From: Conidiobolus incongruus B7586
Taxonomy: Eukaryota > Entomophthoromycota > Entomophthoromycetes > Entomophthorales > Conidiobolaceae
Length of the DNA: 14,387 bases
Reading direction: 5' to 3'
Assembly: GCA_000697335.1 (NCBI GenBank)
Contig: JNEM01009622.1
Span: forward strand, 1-14,387
The notes below the pieces were generated by a model. It had not been told where the DNA came from. It did not search any database and saw only the letters and a program-made list of their open reading frames with translations. The position numbers and the translations under genes were made by a program. Shown in pieces: positions 8,004 through 14,387 of this stretch (its first letter is position 1; every line of letters begins with the position of its first letter).

Positions 8004-11000
8004 ATATATGGTGTTTTAAATCTCATTACAGATATAGTCATTTATTGTGTAATGAAAACCTTGGTTTTTTCCTAATCCTAAGTTTAAATAAAATAGTACT
8101 AAATTAAAATACTGAAGCTATATATAATTATAAGGAAATATATTATTATTGATAATTTTGGGGAAAATTTTTATAATTATATACTAAATTAGGAACATTT
8201 GGAATAATCATCAATTAAATTAATGTAATTTAGTGTTTATACCATAATTTATAAATTTTAGAATTCAATTTAATGCACAGAATCAATTCTATTATTGAAT
8301 TGAAATTAAATTACATTCTAATAATATTTGGCTAGTTATTTATATTTAAAAATAATCTAATAATTAATAAATATTCATTATATCATAAAACTAAAAGAAA
8401 TATTCGGTCAATAGGGAATAATTCACTTTGCAATAAATCTGTTTATCAAAATTACATTCTGTAATAAATGGCATAATTATTGAAAAATCTTTAATCGTTA
8501 TATAAACAGTAATTTTTAATTGAGTTTCTATCTTTTATATATTTCGAATTCATAAACCTAATAAAATTTCAAATTTTGATATTGAATATTGTTGTATATT
8601 AGGAGAGAGGTTACATTGATATTACTTAAATTTTTAAATAATTAAACTTTGATTGGTCATGATTGATCAGTCAATTTAATCAATTTATACACCCTATTTT
8701 GTTATACTTAAATATAATTATTAATATTTCAAATGAATAAATTATAATATTCATTAATATCCATGTACATTAGAATCCCCTTTTTTTCATTATAAATTAT
8801 ATATTTATATTCAAAAATTATGAAAAATTAATTATATCAAATTCATTAATATATTATTAATTGAAATGACTATGAGACAATAATAACGAAGTTTTATTAT
8901 TTAAATCTTTATACTATATTAAATTATCAATAACCTCTTTATTCTATGACCTTTAAAAAAAATATTAAATACATCAACCATTAACTATATCAATTAAAAC
9001 AATTAAATGTTTTATTCATTTTTGAAAATTTCAAATATGAGATTTTGAGAAAAATTACTCAATTTATATTGTAGAACTATATATACTTAAATGTGGATTA
9101 TTTAAATTGAATATATACATTCAAATTAAATTATTCATAGTTAATTTTTTTTCAAATTAAAATAAATAATTATTGAATTATTAATTAATTGATATTCATC
9201 ACAGTGTTTATAGAAATATTTAAATATACTGGCATAATATTTAATTGAAATTTAAGGTATTAAAGGCCAGTATGAGTTTATCTTGCTTGAGTTTCAGATT
9301 TTCTAGTATTTTTGAATCAATATCCTTTCATTAAATTTTATAATATTCAGCTTGATTTCTGCTTTAACAGCATTTATGTTTAAACTAATATGATCAAAAT
9401 AATGACAATAAATCGTATATATTTAAATCTTAAATTATTTATTCTAAACTTGCATAATCCTATTGTTACATTTGAAAATTAACCGTCTATCTCGATTCGA
9501 TAGTTAAGCCAATACTATTTCGAATTCGGGCTTGCTTTGTCAGTCCATAATTAAAGGATATCATTTACTGAATCAACTGTTTAAATAAGCTTATTAATAA
9601 ATATTTTACTAGCAAGCATCCTTATTGAAAAAACTCATTGTATAGCACAACACTACATTTTGTCATATTATTTTTGATATCAATTTGATTTTTTAATTAA
9701 AATCTTATATATATATTTGGTTCTTTCATTTATAATTATTTCTACTTTAATTTTTTAAAAAATTAAATCCCTATAAAAATGCTTTATTATAATCCTAAAT
9801 ATATATCAAAATTAATTAATTTAGTATTAGTAAGTAATTGTGTCATATATCAAATTAAATAGATATAAACTAAGAATTCAATAGGTAAAAATATATTACT
9901 GTAATTTTATATATAATTATTGAAGAATTATAGCTATCATATAATGTTGGGTATTTTGCATAATATTTATCCTTGATATAAACTCCAAAGTATTTATAAT
10001 ATATCAATATATGTATTTTAGGAAAAAATTATATAAATATATAATATCATATAATCTGATATAATTGGATTAGTCGAAAATAGTTAAATTATATTAGGAT
10101 AATATTAAGGCGTCTTTATGGGATAATGTTAAAATAAAAATTTGAAATATATGAATTTTATACATAATAAAATTAATGATATATAATTTCATTTCTTATT
10201 TTTATAAATAACTCTCAAACCAAAATATACACATTTCAAAATCAAAATGTTGATTAATTTATAATTGAATTAAACCTAGACTGTTTTATATTAATTTAAC
10301 TTTGATTTTAATACATATTTTCATTAATAGCTCTCATAATGATAAGCTTTTAAACACTTATTTTTAACTCTATTGAAATAATATTAATAATAATGTCATT
10401 ATAATAGATTTATTTGTTGAATTTTACCAATCTAATATTAATTCAAAAATTCATTGCAATTAACAAACTGAAAATAACAAAAATTATCAAGAAAGATTAT
10501 TCAGCTATTAGTATAAAGTTACATAACATTCCAAGAATCTAGTTGACTTTTAAATTCATATTATCAATTTTAACAGTGTTAATTTATAACTAATGCTTTG
10601 ATTTTGGTTTAATTGATTATTAGATCAAAACCATTGCTATAAAGATACGTAATTATTCTACAAACTGTATTATAAAATAATAATATTATTTATTATTAAT
10701 ATATTAAAGTTTTTCATTTTAATATTCATACAGCTCTTGATAAGAATAAAAATATATAAAGAATAACTATAATCGAACTTTTTCAAAACTTACATGATTA
10801 TTTATATAAACTTTTAAATAATAAAAATTTTTATTTCCATTATTGTTTCAAGGACTTAAAATATTTTAATAAAATAATAATTATAAAAAATTGAAAACAA
10901 ATGAATATAATTTGCTATTAATATAATTAAATTTAAATTTTTTTTATATTCAACAATTTGCTATTTAATAAAAACATAATTATATTCCTGTTTAATTAAA

Positions 11001-11804
11001 AATTCCTCTTTTTTGTAGAAAAAATAAATGATTTTAAATATCCAAACTAACTTATAATGTTTAAAGTATATCATCAATACATAGTTAAATATGTTAAGAA
11101 TCGAGCTAACGCTAGTATTAGAATTCAAACAACAACTATATTTGATCAATAAATATTTGATATATTAGATATTGTTTGATTTGATAAATTTTCTTGACAA
11201 CATATCAAAAATAAAAATTGTAAAATTAATCTACCTATATTTATGAATAGATTATTACTATGAAAAATATTAGAATATTTATTAAAGCCTAGACCTATTT
11301 TAATAATATTTCTATTAATTAATATCAATATTTAATGAAACTAATAATTAAAGTTTATTGACAATTTAGATTGATGAATAATTATGATGAATAAATTTAC
11401 CTTATTAAGAATAATTATAAATTTATTAGTTGATATGAATCCTATAAAAATCTCTTTTATCTAATATACACTATTGAAAGCGCGAAAGGCTGTTATAATA
11501 TTATTAACTTGAATGTTTTATTCAATTTATATAATGAATTTTCAAAAAATGAATAAATGTATATGTATATTGATAAGAACATTAAAATTTGAATATAAAT
11601 ATACTTTGTAATGAAATAAAATTCAACACTTCTAACAATATGAAAAAGATGTAATATTTATCAATTTGGTTTTATTTGTTTTGATAATAAGAAAATAAAT
11701 AATATTTAATTTCTTTTTGGTAGATTATCTTTAATAATTATATTTGTTCCCTAAAAATTATTAATCTAATTGTATAGGAAAGAATATGAAGAGAATTTAC
11801 TAAG
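8004..11804. other. AT-rich gene desert
   Basis: In 3.8 kb no frame has believable protein composition; two short minus-strand frames between 10961 and 11328 are Ile/Asn/Phe/Lys runs expected from A+T alone. Slightly G+C-richer islands lie at about 9240-9320 and 9475-9665. The latter contains TTCGA words but no tRNA-like fold. A near-exact tandem 10-mer lies at 8650-8669. No RNA gene or element end could be supported. It may hold repeats too worn to recognise by eye. Confidence 0.6.
8650..8669. repeat. Tandem 10-mer pair
   Basis: TGATTGGTCA is followed immediately by TGATTGATCA, one base different. It runs into a short palindrome (ATTGATCAGTCAAT). It is a minor local duplication with no known function. 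Confidence 0.5.
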
Positions 11805-11812
11805 TATATATA
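11805..11812 (+). promoter_or_regulatory. TATA-like element of the chitinase remnant
   Basis: The word TATATATA lies 73 bases before the pseudogene ATG, a suitable place for a fungal core promoter. The surrounding composition makes chance matches common, so only position argues for it. Confidence 0.35.
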
Positions 11813-11884
11813 GTATTGGTTAATTTTAATCAAGTTAATACTAAATATCAAAGTTGAGCTTAAATAGATCTTGAAATTAAATCA

Positions 11885-13408
11885 ATGAACTTCAACTCTA
11901 TTTTATTAATCCTCAGTTTGAATCTTTTCTCTCTACTCAATTTCATCTATGCTCAGAAGCATGTCGCGGACTACTATGTTCCCTGGGGTATGGTTGAACC
12001 CGAAAAAGTTAACTGGAAGAAATTGATTCATGTAAATTATGGCTTTGGTATCCTCTACAAGGAGAATGAAACTACAAGTATATTTGCTGATCGTTACCAG
12101 GTAATAGAACTCGTAAAATTTAAAAACTCGCAAAATGCAATGGTGTGAAATCTTTAATCTCTTTGTGACTGAACTGGTGTTCGGAGTTTTCCCACCATTG
12201 CAAAAGAGTCTATATTGAGAAAGAAATTCATTTACAACGTTTTGTTATTTGTGTGCAAAAAAATCATGCCTGATTGGGATGAAAACCATGATGGACATAA
12301 TTCAAATGGTGTTAATATCAATCGGAAACATCCTGATCATGCCGCTGCAAAATGTGATTCTTATGATGACAGCGACCCTATCAAGTAGCAAGTTCTTCTA
12401 AATGCACTTCGTGAAGGGTTGAACAAGTAATCCTCATATGGTCGTAAGTTATTGACTACTACTATTCGCGTACAACCCTTCGATCTTCCAGATGGTAAAG
12501 CCATTAAAGATGTCAGCGAATTTACTAAATATTTCAATTTCATTAACATCATGATCTACGATGTTATGGGTGGTTGGTCTGTAACTACTGGTACTAATGC
12601 TCCATTTGATTATGAAACATCAAAAGGTGGTAATCCTTTGTCTTACCGTCAAGCTATTGATGACTGGTTAGCCGCAGGTATCCCCGCTAATAAGCTTGTT
12701 CCTGGGCTTGCTTTCTATGGTCGTTCCACTACTGCTAAGGTTGATATGAATGCCACTCCAAATAATCAATATGTTCAAAAAGAATCAGTTGTCCCTAAGC
12801 GAGATCATTCTGATTCTAGCGGACCAAACTTCTTTTGTAATGAAAGTGGTTTATATTCTGGTGTCTGGAAATGGAAATACCTCCGTAGCGAAATCTTGAA
12901 ATCGGACTATAAGATTCCTGTTGGGCCTTGAACTCTTCGCTGGGACAATTTTATACTTACTCATTGATTATTCAACTCTCGAAATAAGCAATTCATATCT
13001 TATGACGATCCTGAATCTTTGAAAATCAAGATTGATTATCCAAAATCTAAGAACCTCAAGGGTCCCATGTACTGGAATATCCCTTATGAAGTTAATAATG
13101 AACTATTGAATGCTGTTTAAGATATTCGTGGTAGATCTGAAATTCAGCCACCAATTCCAACCACATCAGCCCCTCCCCATACTACTACCACAGCTACTTC
13201 AACCACCTCCTCTAAACCCACTACTACATTCCCTGGTAATCGGTCCACTGGAGAACCTTGTACAGAGGCAGCAACTACCTGCGTATCTCCAGGAAAATCT
13301 TCTGAATACAAGCAGTGCCTCTATGGCAAATATATTGACTGTAGCTGTGTCACTGGTACTGTTTGTTACCAATCTGGAAATAATATTAACTGTGGATTTC
13401 CTCAATAA
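11885..13408 (+). pseudogene. GH18 chitinase with CBM19-like tail, inactivated
   Basis: The intact gene would encode a secreted endochitinase cutting beta-1,4-GlcNAc polymers in cell walls or prey. From ATG to the last stop the span is exactly 508 codons, nearly all in one frame. Readable parts are a signal peptide (1-23, ending IYA), strand beta-1 (VADYYVPWG), beta-6 MIYD (223-226) then GGW, GLAFYGR (274-280), beta-8 GPMYW (393-397), a Thr/Pro-rich linker (about 413-456) and a Cys-rich chitin-binding tail like CBM19 (about 459-505, seven Cys). Breaks: in-frame stops at 12386, 12428, 12929, 12965 and 13118, and a patch at about 12138-12172 where the frame slips and then returns, destroying the usual GGW. 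Where the catalytic DGxDxDWE should lie (codons 141-148) the frame reads N-G-V-N-I-N-R-K, just after an extra acidic stretch of about 12 residues. No splicing pattern removes all the stops. It is a host gene, certainly non-functional as a chitinase. Confidence 0.9.
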
Positions 13409-13453
13409 AATATAATTATTCTATAATTAAAACTCATCATAAATGTAAATAAA
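13404..13453 (+). promoter_or_regulatory. Candidate polyadenylation signals of the chitinase remnant
   Basis: AATAAA occurs at 13404-13409, overlapping the final stop codon, and at 13448-13453, 40 bases after it. The second is the more plausible signal by position. Both could be chance. Confidence 0.35.
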
Positions 13454-14387
13454 TTTTATTTAAGGACTTTGATTATGAAATTTAATTGATTTCTGGCAAT
13501 TATTATTTAAATCTAAATATCTTAATATTTATTTAATACTAGGTAAATATTGTTTAAATTTTTTGATTTGAATATTTATCATGTTTTCAATATTGAAGAT
13601 TAGTGATACAATATCATAAACAAACGAAAATTAATTGTAGTATTATTTTATTTTTTTGAATTCATTTCTCTTTAATATTATATTTAAAATGATAATTGAA
13701 AAAAAAACTTTATCTCAAGGTTAGGATTTTCAAATAATTCTTCATCTTATTAATTTATTCTACTAAATATTTATTTAACAAAATTCAAATAAATTGACAA
13801 TTTTTTCTATAATTAATTTATAAAGGTATTTTAATATTTGATTTTTAATCCTAAATATTAAAATAGGAACATTTTATTTAAAAATAGCTATATAGTAATC
13901 CTATATTATAGTTTGCATATTATTTATATCTTAATTTCTATTTTTAAAAGATATTATATATAAATTAAAATATTTTATTTTATTATTCATCAAATATGGA
14001 CCTAAATTTTTCATATTAATTATTTTTAATATAAATAATATATTGGAAATATATAATTAAATTGGCAAATTATTTAAGATATATTTATAAATTTTTTCTA
14101 TTTAAACTATTATTAAATTATTTATATTGGATTATGGCAATATCCAAAGAATGATTTATATTAATATCTAACCTTATATATAATAGTTTAAAATAATAAT
14201 TGATATATATTTATATTCTAATTATATAATTAAATTATTAATAATCTATTATATTTAAGAATATAATTTTTAAATTAATAAATATTTAATTTAAAAAAAA
14301 CTTAAAATTTATGCTATAACTTAAAAAATATTAAAAGATATATATTTAGTATCTTTAAATTCTCTGAATATTATTAATTTTTAACTA
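13454..14387. other. AT-rich intergenic region, no gene seen
   Basis: Long A and T runs with no usable frame on either strand. The only structured item is the inverted repeat at 13827-13865. Confidence 0.7.
13827..13865. repeat. Perfect 13-bp inverted repeat
   Basis: TATTTTAATATTT (13827-13839) is the exact reverse complement of 13853-13865, with a 13-base spacer. Both arms are all A and T, so a chance origin is quite possible in this DNA. Confidence 0.5.

Noticed and set aside
9481-9550. tRNA gene suggested by TTCGA words
   Set aside because: No acceptor stem or anticodon arm fits, and the B-box match is poor.
10961-11328. Two short minus-strand frames that could be small proteins
   Set aside because: They are Ile/Asn/Phe/Tyr/Lys-rich, as any long frame in such A+T-rich DNA would be, with no domain, signal or conserved motif.
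12070-12172. An intron starting at GTAATA after DRYQ to rescue the chitinase frame
   Set aside because: The sequence after it still reads as GH18 (ELVKFKN, then GVKSLIS), and five further stops lie downstream, so splicing would not restore the gene.
12302-12340. Possible M14 carboxypeptidase motif (NGVNINR resembles GVDLNRNFP)
   Set aside because: The residues on both sides, including QVLLNALREGL and IRVQPF, follow GH18 order. The resemblance is explained by decay of the DGxDxDWE motif.
13110-13415. Plus-strand proline-rich and minus-strand arginine-rich frames over the chitinase tail
   Set aside because: They are other-frame shadows of the Thr/Pro linker and CBM19-like tail.
1-14387. CRISPR array, operon or bacterial mobile island
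   Set aside because: No regularly spaced repeats and no ribosome-binding sites were seen. The spliced CHD1 gene and secreted chitinase show eukaryotic nuclear DNA.

Overview
The window looks like nuclear DNA of a fungus with a very AT-rich genome. The space between genes is roughly 75-80% A+T by eye, while the one large intact gene is clearly richer in G+C. That gene encodes a fungal-type Chd1 remodeller. A second, broken gene is a secreted GH18 chitinase with a CBM19-like tail. Together these fit an early-diverging fungus (Entomophthoromycotina, Mucoromycota or Glomeromycotina type); the exact lineage cannot be fixed from the sequence alone.

Layout. Positions 1-2328 are intergenic. They hold one well-supported solo LTR (1175-1503, minus strand, flanked by a perfect 5-bp duplication) and two weaker LTR-like blocks (about 640-890 and 1770-2059). 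Positions 2329-6910, minus strand, are the complete CHD1 gene: a 16-nt first coding exon, one 346-nt intron and a 4.2-kb second exon, giving 1411 residues. Positions 6911-7610 are its upstream region. About 7611-8003 is a G+C-richer block with LTR-like layout. Positions 8004-11804 are a 3.8-kb AT-rich stretch with no supportable gene. Positions 11885-13408, plus strand, are a GH18 chitinase pseudogene, still readable from signal peptide to chitin-binding tail but with five in-frame stops and one shifted patch. The remainder to 14387 is AT-rich with nothing coding.

How the parts relate. CHD1 and the chitinase remnant point away from each other with almost 5 kb between their starts, and there is no sign of joint function. 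CHD1 is a housekeeping chromatin gene that slides and spaces nucleosomes during transcription. The chitinase would have been secreted to cut chitin, but it is dead here, and its catalytic motif has been altered entirely by changes that can be explained as transitions. Solo LTRs beside long AT-rich stretches suggest repeat turnover followed by decay.

I did not find a convincing new biological system. The best leads are the solo LTR, the transition-biased decay of the chitinase catalytic motif, and a CHD1 that keeps the aromatic cage lost in budding yeast but carries a Snf2-like DEGH box.
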